A stretch of DNA of 64,000 nucleotides from Piezodorus guildinii. Taxonomy: Eukaryota > Arthropoda > Insecta > Hemiptera > Pentatomidae. The notes beneath the pieces were generated by a model. It did no database searches and was not told the origin of the DNA. It saw nothing but the letters and a program-made list of their open reading frames with translations. The stretch is taken from contig CM041297.1 of assembly GCA_023052935.1 (NCBI GenBank), positions 99,780,484 to 99,844,483 on the forward strand. Reading direction: 5' to 3'. This document shows positions 10,689-22,125 of this stretch, piece by piece; the first letter of the stretch is position 1; every line of letters begins with the position of its first letter. The position numbers were made by a program, and so were the translations under genes.

Positions 10689-11689
10689 TAATTATAATAA
10701 ATATAAATGATATGATTAAATAACTATAAAAACAAAAATGGTTTTCCCCCTCTAGCAAATAAAAGTGAAACAAAAAATTATCAATAGCTAGTTTATTTCA
10801 TCTCCTCGCCTGCTGTGAAGTTTTTATAAATCCAAATGTATTATAAACCTTCAAAGCAGCCTCCACAAAGACTAATTGATAATCAATACACACTCCTGGA
10901 TTGCATTATTTTTGTATATAAATTTATTAATACACAGCCCTCTTATATTCACACACGTGCTTCATATTCAGAATAAAATATTAATTAAAAAATAAAATAA
11001 AAAAAGTATGCATTCTAATATTTTTTTTAAAACTAAAACAATGTTTTAATGATAAATATGTAGAATTTTTTAAAATTGTTTATAATAAATTAATGCTTTT
11101 ATAAATTGTAAAGAAATATTATTTACATATCATTCATACAAAAAAAAAAACTAGATTTTATATAACAACCTTTAACAATATTTATCGTTCAATCAATTTC
11201 TATTAATTATCAATATGGTAAGGATACGAATAGGTTAAGAAATGAAAACATACCTTTAGACAGATGCTGTCGATGTTTGAATCTTCTTCCCTGTAATCAA
11301 TAGCAGTTAGGTATAAATAATTTTAACAAATTAACATCAAATGTTATGGAAATAAAAGCAAATTCAATAAGTATAATATGATATATTCTTAATATTGTAA
11401 AATGTTTCACTTTAATGTATAAAGGAAAACACTCGATTCCGAAAATACCAGTTTCATATTCACTATTCATTCATTCATATCCATTTCACTTTCACTCACT
11501 ATTCGTAAAGTATTGTTTATCATTCATTAAAACACTTTGTTAGCTTGCATAACGCTCCGTTTTTACTAATCCCAAACTATTAACCGTTAAATTAGCAAAG
11601 AAAAAGAAAAAATGAAAGAAGTACGGTGTTTTTAATCATTAAATTAAATAGCATTAACTTTGAGACAGACACCTTTAAATTTTTTTTAA
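9514..11689. other. unassigned AT-rich sequence, presumably intron or intergenic
   Basis: Over 2 kb with no coding signal and no second copy of anything noticed within the window. It contains a TA microsatellite at 10,641-10,686. Open frames overlapping that microsatellite are artefacts. Confidence 0.5.
10641..10686. repeat. (TA)23 microsatellite
   Basis: Uninterrupted TA dinucleotide run. Confidence 0.95.
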
Positions 11690-11955
11690 AAACTGTACCT
11701 CTACAACGCATGGGCTACAACCTATTTTTACTTGGGCTCAGTACATATAGATATTCGTACCGTTTCTAGGCCATCGGCCATACAATGAGGTGATTAGGCC
11801 TTGATCACGTTCAGCCCCCAGTTTTTTTCCCCAATTTTTTTTGGATACTCACTTTATAGAGGTTGTGTCTGCCCCAGAAGGGCCTCCATACACTAGGGTC
11901 GCCCCTCCCTCTCCCCTTATCCCTCTCTCAAAATAATCTCAGCACTGGTACGCCC
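11690..11955 (-). mobile_element. SINE S2, body and tail (interrupted copy)
   Basis: In minus orientation this matches the S2 body: CTATAAAGT, the GTGATCAAGGCCTAATCACC region, GGCCGATGGCCTAGAAACGG and the end GTAGAGGTACAGTTTTT. The head of the same element lies at 12,746-12,870, so a LINE inserted between them. The element ends in T residues, as the other S2 copies do. Confidence 0.65.
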
Positions 11956-11956
11956 A

Positions 11957-12745
11957 CTAATATGGTACTGTGACTCCGTTTATATAGATATATCGGAAGC
12001 TGAGGACTACAGGATACAGAGAGCGCTCAACGCAGCTATCCGATTCATATTTGGTATTAAAAGGGACCAACATATAAGTCCACTTATAAAGGAGTTAGGT
12101 TGGCTTCGAGCAAAAGAATATCGCCGCCTTAATTTAATGTGCCTAGCCCGTAAAGTGCTTGATACCGGAGTTTCAGGAATCCTAAGGCGTGAGTTTGTTG
12201 AGGTGCGGAGTGAGAGGTTGCAGGGCGTATTCCAGTTACCTGCTTGCAGAACTGAGGCCTTGAGGAATTCTTTCCACGCCGCGACAGCGAGAGAGCTAAA
12301 CCAGCTACCGGTGGAAGTCAGGTTTTCATACTCTTTCCGTAAGGCTTGCCTTCGACTATTCTTTGAAGCAGACTCGTCGAGTGCACCTTGAGGCTCTGAA
12401 CAAACATGGAGATACTTCCTTTCCCTTTCCAATATCCCTTTGTTCCTTTTACTTTATTTCATTGTTAATCTCTTCCCTCAGTGTTTGTTATTATTATCAT
12501 TAATATTTATTTTATTTTTTAAATATTTTTATTTTTAATTGTCTACATAAATTTTGTTTATTATTATTATTTTCTTTTTGTATAGTTTAAAATATTTACT
12601 GTTTTATGTTTATTTAAAAGAGAAAAAAGGGTTAAATATGTATTGTTTAAAATTTTTTTTTTGTTTGGCACATTAATTATTGTAAAAATTATTACTTTGT
12701 CTGTAAGAAAGGGCCTCAGGCCCTAAGACAATAAAAATCTAATAT
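11957..12745 (+). pseudogene. LINE L, 5'-truncated C-terminus plus 3' UTR
   Basis: The frame from about 12,008 to the TGA at 12,389-12,391 reads RIQRALNAAIRFIFGIKRD, then SPLIKELGWLRAKEYRRLN, and later CRT..LRNSFHAATARELNQLP. This is the C-terminal region that follows the reverse transcriptase in many non-LTR retrotransposons; the clade is not settled (CR1- or Jockey-superfamily-like). The 3' UTR runs to a hairpin-forming AGGGCCTCAGGCCCT (12,711-12,725) and ends AATAAAAATCTAATATAATC. The same 3' end recurs at 39,408-39,643 with a clearer (ATCTA)n tail. The insertion splits a SINE S2. The open frame on the other strand is a shadow. Confidence 0.75.
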
Positions 12746-12870
12746 AATCTCTTCCCTCCTCCCTCCCACTCCCCTGGCTAAATTAGCAGAATAAATAATA
12801 TTCTTCCACAACCGGGATTCGAACCCAGGACCCGGAGGAGAACAGTAGTATTTTATAACAGTAAGAATAA
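12746..12870 (-). mobile_element. SINE S2, tRNA-like head (rest of interrupted copy)
   Basis: On the minus strand this contains GGGTTCGAATCCC (12,814-12,826), an RNA polymerase III B-box-like sequence, followed by the TTGTGGAAGAATATTATTTA body start. It matches the S2 copy at 33,779-34,063, which is uninterrupted. Confidence 0.65.
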
Positions 12871-14184
12871 ATGGCGGGGTCAACTGTAAGAATACGAGGG
12901 CAATATACGAAATTCGAAACATTTTGTTTAATAGGTGATTGAAAAATATCAGGTTATCAAACTTGACAAAAGTTCAATTCATATTTGAATTATTGACCCA
13001 AATTCTTTCGAGTTTCTTTATTTTATCACAAAACTAAAGGCCTCCGAACTTTTTAAACTTAATAATTGTACTGAAGGCCTTGTCCGACTTTTCTCGTGAT
13101 TCCATGAATACAATATACGTCATATGTTTAGCGAAGCCCCTCTTATTAAAATTTTAGACATACGACAATGGCGTAGTAGAATGATACCCGTCAGTCTCCG
13201 GGGACAAACTCTGATAACAAGGTTCATCAGGAATATTCATGAGGTTCGACCCTCCTGCTGTATAAGCCTCTCCTTGTTCTACAACTTATTTTAATAAACT
13301 TAGGCCTTTCTTTTTGTTTTCAACTCATCTCCCGTTTTATTCACTTTCTGCTTGGCAAGGGCAAAATAAAATTACGGTTTTCTGGACAAGAGAGCGTGGA
13401 TCTCAAGAAAATTTTGACTTTAAAATAAAAAAAATGATTTCTACCCCAACTCTAACTTTAAAATTAATCATTAATAAACGAACATTATAGAATTAAATTA
13501 AAAAACAATAATATCCTCTAACTGTTTAGGTTGCTCATTGCACACTAGGGATAGTGTCTCCTAACCATGTACTATTCTCAACATTATACATATTACCATC
13601 AACATATTACTTAGATGATAATTTTTATTTTAATTACAGTTTTTTAAATTTTTTACAATAATAATTATGTATTTTTTTTAAATAAATTAATAAATAAAAA
13701 ATAAGTGAAAGGACCCTACTTGACAAATGTCTAGCTTGGAATCCAAGCGAGTAAGCTATGCGTAATGATATACCTTATGCGCCGGACGAGTCAATATTTT
13801 AGAGCAAACCATACACCTTGCGGTGCACTGGAGTATATTTTTTCTTTGATTTGGTGTGTTTAAAGATAATAATGAGCAATATTCAAAATATATCATGACT
13901 CGAACCTCAGAAAAAAAAGGTAAGTATTTATTATTTTTGAATAAATTTGACTTGTTCTTATTTTATATTATTTTATTCAAATAAAGCTGCCTATTTCCAT
14001 TTCACATTGTGATATAAGATTAAACGTAATAGTCTTTAAATAAATATTAAATGAATTTGCTTTATTAATTTTCAGATTTATGAATGAATGATGACAGTAA
14101 TTTTAATTAATTATAATTCCAGTAATTTTTGGCGATTTTCGTACGAATTGTACTGTCGTCCGGTACGAATGTACCGGTTGTTAC
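12871..14184. other. unassigned sequence
   Basis: No coding signal. Bases 13,030-13,320 and 13,700-13,850 are moderately less AT-rich than their surroundings but have no reading frame and no second copy in the window. Confidence 0.4.
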
Positions 14185-14325
14185 TAATCAGTGGTCCACA
14201 ACCAGTTGTAGAAAAATAATAATGAATATAAACAAACTAAATTATATAATATATCAGGAAAGTTGAATGTAGTCATTCTTATAGAATCTTATTGACCGAG
14301 TGTTTATAAGAAATATTAAAATTAA
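14185..14325 (+). repeat. dispersed repeat E, copy 1
   Basis: Shares about 140 bp with 18,455-18,600, including AGTGGTCCACAACCA-type sequence, ATTATATAATATATCAGG and GTAGTCATTCTTATAGAATC followed by TTATTGACCGAGTGTTTATA. Non-coding; class unknown. Confidence 0.75.
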
Positions 14326-14844
14326 ACCAAATAATCGTTACTAATAAGTTGTTAATACTCAAAGCTATTGTTTTGCTTTTGATAAGATAGTATATCTGTT
14401 ATTAATATTTAAATGATAATTAAATAACAAATGTTGATAATTAATTTAATTATAATCGCTATTATTGAGCATTAACACGTTTTTGTTTAAATCAAGCCGA
14501 AACATATTTGTAGATATATATAAGGTCACATATCTGCAACCTCCATTCACAGCTGCAAAGATAAAAATCATTATTTTCATTGGGCTTAAAATCCTGTCCT
14601 TTTTTTTTTAATAGCTTAAAACGTTAGCATTATATAGTTCTGTAATAATATTTGTTTCAATTTGAACTCTAACCATATGTTATTTATACTTTTGTCTAAT
14701 CTGATTAATAATAATTAAACCCAGTTATTTTTATTTACTATATTTATATAAATCAAGTACAGATCTTATTTTCATGATGTGTGTATATAATAATGTTTTA
14801 GTCCTTTCGCAGATCTCAATTAACGCTATCGACATTAAGTGATT

Positions 14845-15085
14845 GAGTAGAAAATGGAATAGAATAGAATAGAAAGAATTTGTATTTATCAAAGTTATAA
14901 TGGGCATAATATAATAGAAAGTTGTTCAAGCATTAGATTTTTTAAACTTACAAATTTAAAATTGTTCCAATTTAAATAAATAAAGAAATTTGCATTAATC
15001 AGGGGGAAAATTAAAACGAAAAATCTCCACATTTTAGAAAAAATAAAACTTAAATTAATAAACATAAAGTTACAGAACTACAGAT
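14845..15085 (-). mobile_element. possible LINE 3' end with (ATTCT)n tail
   Basis: On the plus strand GAATAGAATAGAATAGAAAG precedes ATTTGTATTTATCAAAG; read on the minus strand this is sequence ending in a short pentanucleotide repeat, a tail type seen on several LINE groups. No coding part remains, so the assignment is weak. Confidence 0.3.
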
Positions 15086-16380
15086 AAAAATAATAACAAA
15101 CTTAAATTACCACATGTCTCAATTTTTTATGTTTTTTTATTTATTATTTTTTATTTGCAACATTGATTATTTTGTGCAGAACTAACTATTGTGCTTATGT
15201 GGGCTGTTGTGGCAGAGTTAAACAAATTGATTGTTTGTCAGACTGTTAAACATATTTTTGGAATCGGGAAATATTTAAAACCTTGTGAATAGAAGAATAT
15301 GAATAATGTCGGAATAAAGTCATAATTATTTCATCACTGACTGCTGTTTTTTACGTTAAAGTCATATCTTTCCATTAGTTTATCTAAGGCCATTCGATCT
15401 AAAAGGATGAAGAGATGTCTGAGAAAAAAAAAAATATTATATCAAAATTAATGAAATGTCATGGAATGATGAATACCCGACGATGTAGAAGAAAGCTGTG
15501 TGTTAGCCTGAACAAAGCTAGAAAAGGAGTCTCTCATTATTCACACGGGACTGGGTGAATTGTGAAGCCGAGAGGAGATCGTCCATCTCTCGGCCATTCA
15601 GCCACTGTCCCATCCTCCCCCATCCATTATCTGCTTATCAGCCGCTCAGTACTTTACTCCACCAGTCGGCGGTTACAAAGGTTTGAATCGATTCCACCAA
15701 AAGCGGTTAATTTTCTGACCATTGATCTGACAAAATGAAGAAGGGAAATATTAGGAATAACGTCAACGTTTGTATTTAAGGCCAATAAAAGAAAAGAAGA
15801 ACAAGGCTTAAAATTTGATAATATCTTACAAGTTTACATTCAAATGCACAAGATTAATTACTCCGAAAAAGATCACGACATGACACCCTGGTTTCGACCA
15901 CGTGAAATCAATCGATATCTTTCTGGCAGGCTGATTGAAAGTCCTGGAAATTCTTTAAGACGCTGGATTTTTAATACGAACCTTTTATCAATTTACTTTT
16001 ATAATTTTTTATATAAACTTGAAGACAAAACAGTATTTTATCATGATAAACGTATTTGATGAGTTGTTTGGGAAGTGAATACAAAGTTTTGTTTAAAAAT
16101 ACGTGATATAATTACTATTGCTTTTAAAGGTTGGCCCACTAATAATATTACACTTATCGTACCTTTCTTATCTGGATATAACATTTCTTATATATAAATT
16201 TTAATTCGAAATTTTATTATTAAATATATTACATTCTTTACATAGCAAACATTTAATATGGCAAGATGTAATAGCAGTTCAAAATTATAATCATCCCAGT
16301 CTTGTTGAATTATAAAATGCTTAAAAAAACGAAAAAAAATGTTAAAGAACCACATTGAGTTTCAAAAGAAACAAGAAAAA
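15086..16380. other. unassigned sequence with a GC-richer single-copy block
   Basis: Bases 15,480-15,740 stand out as less AT-rich, with no stop-free frame and no second copy in the window. It could be a regulatory element or an old repeat. A 71-residue open frame at 15,844-16,059 has no recognisable features. Confidence 0.4.
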
Positions 16381-16399
16381 TATTAAATCATTATCAACT

Positions 16400-16489
16400 T
16401 CAATTACAGCTTTCCATCACTTTCTTTTACCTTTTAAAATTTTTACTATAAGATAAAAAAAAATTATAAAATCTTTAGTTTTCCAAAAG
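16400..16489 (+). repeat. family A repeat, left portion interrupted by LINE R-1
   Basis: The segment AAAATCTTTAGTTTTCCAAAAG corresponds to the family A run AAAATCTTTAGCTTTCCAACGG seen near 31,910 and 32,130. It resumes after the LINE at 17,739 with the matching TTCTTATGTTCAAAA stretch, so the LINE inserted into this copy. Confidence 0.6.
16477..16489 (+). repeat. target-site duplication of LINE R-1 (left)
   Basis: AGTTTTCCAAAAG, identical to 17,726-17,738. The 13-bp perfect match directly brackets the LINE. Confidence 0.9.
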
Positions 16490-17725
16490 GATAATCTGGA
16501 AAACGAGCAAGCAGCTTTTCGCCCTGGACGCCAAACCCAAGACCATATCTTTGCTTTGAGGATGATAATAGAGAAAGCCTGGGATCGAAATAAAAGCTTA
16601 TACCTTGCTTTTCTGGATATTAAAGCTGCATTTGACTCAGTACCTAGAGAGGAAATATGGAACGCCCTGAGAGTAAAGAACGTGCCTGAGGGTTTGCTAC
16701 TCGCTATAAAATCAACATACCAGGCGCCAAAGGGCATTGTAAGAATTAACGGTCTCGAGTCAAAGAGCTTTCCGATGGCAAAAGGAGTAAAGCAGGGGGA
16801 TAGCCTCAGCCCTCTACTCTTCATCATCTTTATGGATGAAATAATTAAGATTTGCAAGAGAAGAACAGCAAGAGCGGTGATTGGTCATTGGAAAATGAGA
16901 ACCATACAGGCACAAGTAATGGTGTATGCCGATGGCATAGTCCTTATTACTGACTCTAGCGCTAAGCTCCAACAAGCCCTAATAGAGTGGGAAGCAGAAT
17001 TAGGGCGGAAAGGTATGATTATTAATGCCAGAAAAAGCAAGATCCTACAAGTGGGACGACAGCCCGAACAAATCCACATTATGTGCAACGACGAGGAGCT
17101 TGAAGTGGTAAATGAATTCTCCTACCTTGGAACTGTGATAAGCGGAAATGGAAAAATACAACCCGAAATATCCCACAGGAAAGGAAAAGCAAATAATATT
17201 TACTATTCCATCAGCAACACAGTAGTAGGAAAGAGAGAGGTTAAAAAAGATGTCAAGCTCCACATATTTAAGGCCGTATACATGCCTGTTCTACTATACG
17301 GAGCAGAGAGCTGGGTACTCCCGGACAACAAATGGAGCCGTATAACAGCGGCAGAAATGAAATACCTGCGCAGAGTGGCTTCCAAAACCCGCAGGGATAG
17401 GATAAGGAATGATACAATAAGGGAAGAATTAAACATTCCAGCAATGAAGGAGACCCTGGAGAAGAGACAGTTGAGGTGGTACGGGCATGTATGTAGGATG
17501 AGCCAGGATTGTGACCCACGCAAATTTATGGAAGCAAAACCAGTTGGCACCAGACCTAGAGGAAGGCCTAGGCTTAGCTACGATGGCTACATTACCAAGT
17601 TGGGGCAAGCGAGAGGCAAGACACTGCAGGAGATGAAGACTCTTGCAGGAGACAGAAAGAGATGGAGATCCTGGGTTGGACTATCTCCACGCTGAAAGGC
17701 ACAAGGAGAGAGCTAAAGAAGAAGA
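16490..17725 (+). pseudogene. RTE-like LINE R-1, 5'-truncated, active site altered
   Basis: An uninterrupted frame from the insertion boundary to TGA at 17,693-17,695 encodes the last two thirds of a non-LTR reverse transcriptase. Visible blocks in order: ENEQAAFRPGRQTQDHIFAL, FLDIKAAFDSVPREE (motif A, Asp kept), GVKQGDSLSPLLF (motif B), VYADGIVLITDS (motif C), FSYLGTVISGNGK, LLYGAESW, and the RW.GHV.RM and GTRPRGRPR C-terminal blocks. The family motif YADD reads YADG here (16,925-16,936), so the second active-site Asp is Gly. The endonuclease and RT N-terminus are missing. The 3' UTR is only about 30 bp and ends in AAGAAGAAG, typical of RTE-type elements. Clean target duplications show it inserted already 5'-truncated. 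Lack of stops suggests a fairly recent insertion. Confidence 0.9.
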
Positions 17726-17738
17726 AGTTTTCCAAAAG
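17726..17738 (+). repeat. target-site duplication of LINE R-1 (right)
   Basis: AGTTTTCCAAAAG, the exact copy of 16,477-16,489. Confidence 0.9.
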
Positions 17739-18245
17739 TATATAAGATTTTTATATTCCTGTTCTTATGTTCAAAAATTAACATTAAAAAAATTATTTGT
17801 TCTTAGTTGGATATTAAAATCGATCTACTTATATATTTACTTGTTTTTCTTTATTTCCTGCAACATGCTATGGTTATTTTTTCGAATCTACACAACAAGA
17901 GATACTTTAGACAAATAAAATTAAAAAAATCGGCATTTAAACTCTGCCAGATTAATACAATCAAAATGAAACCCACATGATATCAAAGCCCATTAAACTT
18001 TAGATCGATGTAGCGAGTTTAGTCAAAATCGTTAGACTTCATAACACACACCTTTTTGTCCGATTTAGTTATTTGGACTCAAAGGATCCTAAAACGTATA
18101 TATCCGATGAAAACCGGAATTTGAACATTTTCACGATTGCAATACATTCTCGGACTATTTATTCCATATTTAGGTAAGAGAAAGTAAAAATCTTAACTAT
18201 AAAACTTCATATTAAGCAAAAATAGAATATTTAATTACATTAATC
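17739..18245 (+). repeat. family A repeat, right portion
   Basis: Continues family A after the LINE: ATTCCTGTTCTTATGTTCAA, GGCATTTAAACTCTGCCAGA, CGATGTAGCGAGTTTAGTC and the right end TTTAGGTAAGAGAAAGTAAA. The next about 70 bp (ACTTCATATTAAGCAAAAAT and following) is duplicated at 18,690-18,760. Confidence 0.8.
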
Positions 18246-18454
18246 CAGTTATTTTTTGGCGAATTCGTTCAAATTATTGTTGTTTAAAGCTTTACATGAA
18301 ATAGGTATATTCGATCTTCTTTAAATTCATTGCCCAAAAAGATCAATTACTTATAATTCCGCACTCGCATAGATTCTTAATAATCTTTCCAGACACCGAA
18401 AATAATTTGATGCCGTGCGTTGTTTTTTTTAAATTAAACTGTCATTAGATTGTT

Positions 18455-18600
18455 ACCAATCAATGGTCCACAACCATTCGTAGTAAAAAATAAATAATAA
18501 TAATGAAAATAACAAAATAAAATTATATAATATATCAGGCAGTTGAATGTAGTCATTCTTATAGAATCTTATTGACCGAGTGTTTATAAACAATGTTGAA
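18455..18600 (+). repeat. dispersed repeat E, copy 2
   Basis: Close copy of 14,185-14,325; the last half (GTAGTCATTCTTATAGAATC and on) is nearly identical. Placed between the end of one family A copy and a family A 3' fragment. Confidence 0.75.
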
Positions 18601-18602
18601 AT

Positions 18603-18765
18603 TAAAAGATACGTTTCCGTTGAAAACCGGAATCAGAACATTTTCACGATCGCAATACTTTCCCTTACTATTTGTTGCATATTTAGGTAAGTGAAAGTAA
18701 AAATCCTTACTCTAAAACTCCATATCAGGCAAAAATATAATATTTAATTAAATTATTATATGTTT
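18603..18765 (+). repeat. family A 3' end fragment with duplicated flank
   Basis: Begins within AAGATACGTTTCCGTTGAAA and ends at TTTAGGTAAGTGAAAGTAAA, then continues through a flank matching 18,195-18,245 (AACTCCATATCAGGCAAAAA versus AACTTCATATTAAGCAAAAA). The pair therefore arose by a local duplication about 500 bp apart. Confidence 0.7.
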
Positions 18766-19367
18766 CCTGATTTATAACAATATTAAAAATACTTGTAAAT
18801 TAATATTTTATAGCAAGAGCACCCTTGCACCCAAAAGGCCCATCAAGCTGAACCTTTTACCTTTTGGCCTATCGATTACCGCTAGTAAAATTATCCTGAC
18901 CCGACCGGGTTCCAGAATACGACGCAGATGTGACCTCCATATGTATGAATATCTTGATGAAGTTTCAACGGTTTTATTTTTAGACCCAACATGGAGGAAA
19001 CATTGTTTTAAGCTTAAATAATACACATGGAATGCTAGAGGATGTAAAGAATTATAATTTCTAAGTAATTGGGAACTTTTATGGCAGATATCAAAGCTTT
19101 TAGATCGACTTTTAAAAACGATAATCAATTTTTTGTTTCTTTATGTTTTTGAAAACGAAAATAACATTATATTAAATATACAAAGGTAGATACTCTTCAT
19201 TGACAAAGCGTTGCTGCCCGACTCAATTGCGTTGTTTTTACACAGCGTTCTATTTTGTCCTCAGAGGACTATTTTTGATATTCCAAATTTTAATACATCT
19301 TGTATTTTTTAGTTTTTTCTCATTTCATTCTTAATTTTTTTCTTTTATCGTTTGTTCTCTCATATTA

Positions 19368-19368
<1 letters not shown>

Positions 19369-19428
<60 letters not shown>
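19369..19428. repeat. (TA)30 microsatellite
   Basis: Uninterrupted TA run of about 60 bp. Confidence 0.95.
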
Positions 19429-19430
<2 letters not shown>

Positions 19431-19984
19431 TTAATAATAAATATCATAAAATGACTACCTATTAAAGTTAATCATTATATATACAATATTACATAAAGTT
19501 AATTCTAAAAAAAATACTAAAATAGAAACAAAAAGCTAGATATCTCAGACAGTACTTAATGAAATAAGGTACAAAATCAATATATTCAGTTTTAAAACAA
19601 GGAACATAATTCAGAATGATATAGCAGTGATTTTCAAACAAATAATTACAAAAAAAATTAAAGTGTATTACTAAAAAAAAATGTTTCATGGAGTGATTTT
19701 TAACTCTTCCTTCAATAAGCAGCAGGAAAACAGGAAAATCGCAACAAAAAAAAATTAAAATATATAGCATTTCCAAGTCAAATTCAACCTTTTTCAAATC
19801 AAATTCAACCCTTTCCATTTTGAATTCAACATTTTTCAATTTTAATAAATAAAAAAATCAAGTTTACTTAATTTTATGTTTTTATGATTATTTGAATTAT
19901 AGATTATGCTTTTAAAACTTTTGGCTTGATTACTGTTCCCAGGGCCATTTTACAAACAAATATAATGATTATAATAATAAGTAT
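19429..19984. other. unassigned AT-rich sequence
   Basis: No gene seen. A 116-residue minus-strand open frame (19,489-19,839) starts with near-repeated KNVEFKMERVEFDLKKVEF from a short tandem GAATTCAAC / AAATTCAACC repeat at 19,777-19,838; this is low complexity and not credible as a gene. Confidence 0.5.
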
Positions 19985-20163
19985 AACCGTTCTCACACCA
20001 AACCTCCATAAATTGGTTACCTAAAAATGGTTAAAGGAACCTCGCGGCTGAATGTGACCTCATTGCACAGCCGTTGGCCCGTAATACGAATTTCTGTTTA
20101 TACTGAATCCAAGAACCTTCGGGGCTATAGAGATGCAAGTCTTTATTCAGTTTTTTTTTTTTA
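19985..20163 (+). mobile_element. SINE S2, 3' part
   Basis: Shares GACCTCATTGCACAGCCGTT and TTGGCC, the ACTGAA.CCAA.AACCTTC run and the final oligo(T) with the S2 copy at 48,645-48,880. The tRNA-like head with its B box is not evident. Confidence 0.6.
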
Positions 20164-21120
20164 CATTTCCAAAAAAATAATTATATTCAGTATGTAATGA
20201 ATATTCTTTTTTGACGTATATTTTACCGAAATATTCATTCAGAGAAGCATCAAATACAATACATTTATAGCAGCTATTTAATTAATTACTTTGAAAGCAT
20301 AAAGTCTCTTTAATGATTTACTAGCTTAAAGTAAAGCAGTAATTAATAATAAAAATAAATAAAACCTCAACTTATTGAAAATAAAGACATTTTTAGTTAT
20401 ATTCTTAAAAAATGATTGTTTTGAATACAAAAATCAACAATTTTTGAATAGGCTCATCCAATAAAAATTAAGACATTCATTATTTTGATTAGTAAACAAA
20501 GCCACCGTTACTTTTTATGTATATATCTAAGACCCTAATAATAGTTTTTTAATCCTTTGCAAGGTTTAATAAAATGAAAGGAAAGCAATAAAGGGAAAGC
20601 AATTGGAGCTAAAAACCCTGAATGGGCAATACTTAAAAGAGACGGTAAATAGGCCCATTGGAGGCAGGACCGATACTCGTTGCGGGAGCCCTTAACTACT
20701 CGGCTAAAGCCCTAAGACCACACTTTTTCCACCTGTTCTTACCTTAATGTCCTCCGATTAAGGGGGCAGATTTATTAGGCCACAGCAAGGTGACGTAAAA
20801 CCACTAACCTCCTTAGACCTCACAAATGACAATGGCCGAATAAAGGAGGCTTAACATTCTTCAAGATGGCCGACTATCACACTAACCATAATATAAGGCT
20901 TTAATAAAAGACTTAGCGGGAAAGTCGCCCCTAAATTTTAAATTCAGAGGAAATTCTCAGGACTTGGAATGGCTTTACTTAAGCTAACTTTTCTTGCCTG
21001 AATTTCTTCCATCGTATATTAGGCCGTTCATGATAATTATTAAAAACAAACAAACTCTGAAAATTATTACTCAATGATTTATTATTTCCAAAGAACTATA
21101 TTAGAGGATATTTATAGTAT
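20164..21120. other. unassigned sequence with a GC-richer block
   Basis: Bases 20,570-20,960 are less AT-rich and have no second copy or open frame that I can see. Nothing else recognised. Confidence 0.4.
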
Positions 21121-21129
21121 TTATTTATT

Positions 21130-21226
21130 ACTTTCACTTAATTATATATGAAATTTATAGCAAGGGAAAGTATTCCGATCGTGAAAATTATCGAATTCCA
21201 GTTTTCAATGGAAATACACCTGTACT

Positions 21227-21257
<31 letters not shown>

Positions 21258-21890
21258 CTCCAGCACGCGAACGAAAAGTCCTATGATGAATTTCATATTT
21301 AGGACAAATATACACCCGAGATGTTACAAACACTTTTTCATCAAAATCAGCTTACCAGAGGAGTCACTTTATACCATGCATTTTGCACCTTTTTACGATT
21401 TTCTCGGAATCGGTTGTAACGATTGTGAATAAACTCCCTATATCAATGTACAATTTAACGGGCTTTAACATAATGTAGGTTAAACTCAGATTGAAATAGT
21501 CTAACAGGGCTTAAATGCCGATATTTTTAATTGTATTTCTCAAAAGTACCTTTAATATTGTAGATTATATAAAAATACCCATATTATCTTGTTAACATTG
21601 ATAATTAACAGCTAAATATGCACAAGTTGAGCGAATTTGATAAACAACTAAAGGAGAAAACTGAAAAAAATATATTTTTTAATACAATTTTTTTGTTTTT
21701 GAACATAAGAACAGTAGAATAATATATTTTTTAATAAAACACTTGTTTCTATATAAATCAAATTGTATTAATTCTTTAATTATTTCACTTATTTTTATCT
21801 TTAACTGTATTTGAAAATTCTTTAATCGATTTTGAAATTGGAGGTAAGTAAAAGTATTGTGCTGCCCGCATCAGATTTTTTAAATTCGTA
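21130..21890 (-). repeat. family A repeat
   Basis: In minus orientation it starts near 21,890 with the left-end run TGATGCGGGCAGCAC... and ends with the right-end run near 21,130 (TTACTTTCACTTAATTATATA on the plus strand). It includes a (TG)15 expansion at 21,226-21,255 in the normally short ACACACAC box. The 94-residue open frame across it is non-coding repeat sequence. Confidence 0.75.
21226..21255. repeat. (GT)15 microsatellite inside family A
   Basis: The ACACACAC box common to all family A copies is expanded here to 30 bp. Confidence 0.9.
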
Positions 21891-21961
21891 TTGGGGATTT
21901 ACGGATTTTTTTTGTTTGTTATTCGGGTTCTGGGTACCTTGAAACGTATTATTGATTAGGG

Positions 21962-21964
<3 letters not shown>

Positions 21965-22038
<74 letters not shown>

Positions 22039-22045
22039 ATATATA
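21965..22045. repeat. (AT)n microsatellite, first of a pair
   Basis: About 66 bp of pure AT repeat followed by slightly interrupted TA sequence. Confidence 0.95.
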
Positions 22046-22121
22046 TTTTAGTGGAGGTACGAAGTGCCCCTGAGTCATGAAACTCATGTCATATAATCGT
22101 CGTAAAGACAGTCAGCCCATC

Positions 22122-22125
<4 letters not shown>

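Noticed and set aside
12007..12432. 141-residue minus-strand frame
   Set aside because: Shadow of the LINE L coding frame on the plus strand, which has the recognisable motifs.
12814..12826. Possible tRNA gene (GGGTTCGAATCCC on the minus strand)
   Set aside because: No cloverleaf can be built, and the same sequence recurs as the head of SINE S2.
16417..17550. Several minus-strand frames over LINE R-1
   Set aside because: Shadows of the reverse transcriptase frame.
19489..19839. 116-residue minus-strand frame with repeated VEFDLKK
   Set aside because: Derives from a short tandem repeat; no conserved domain, splice site or codon bias.
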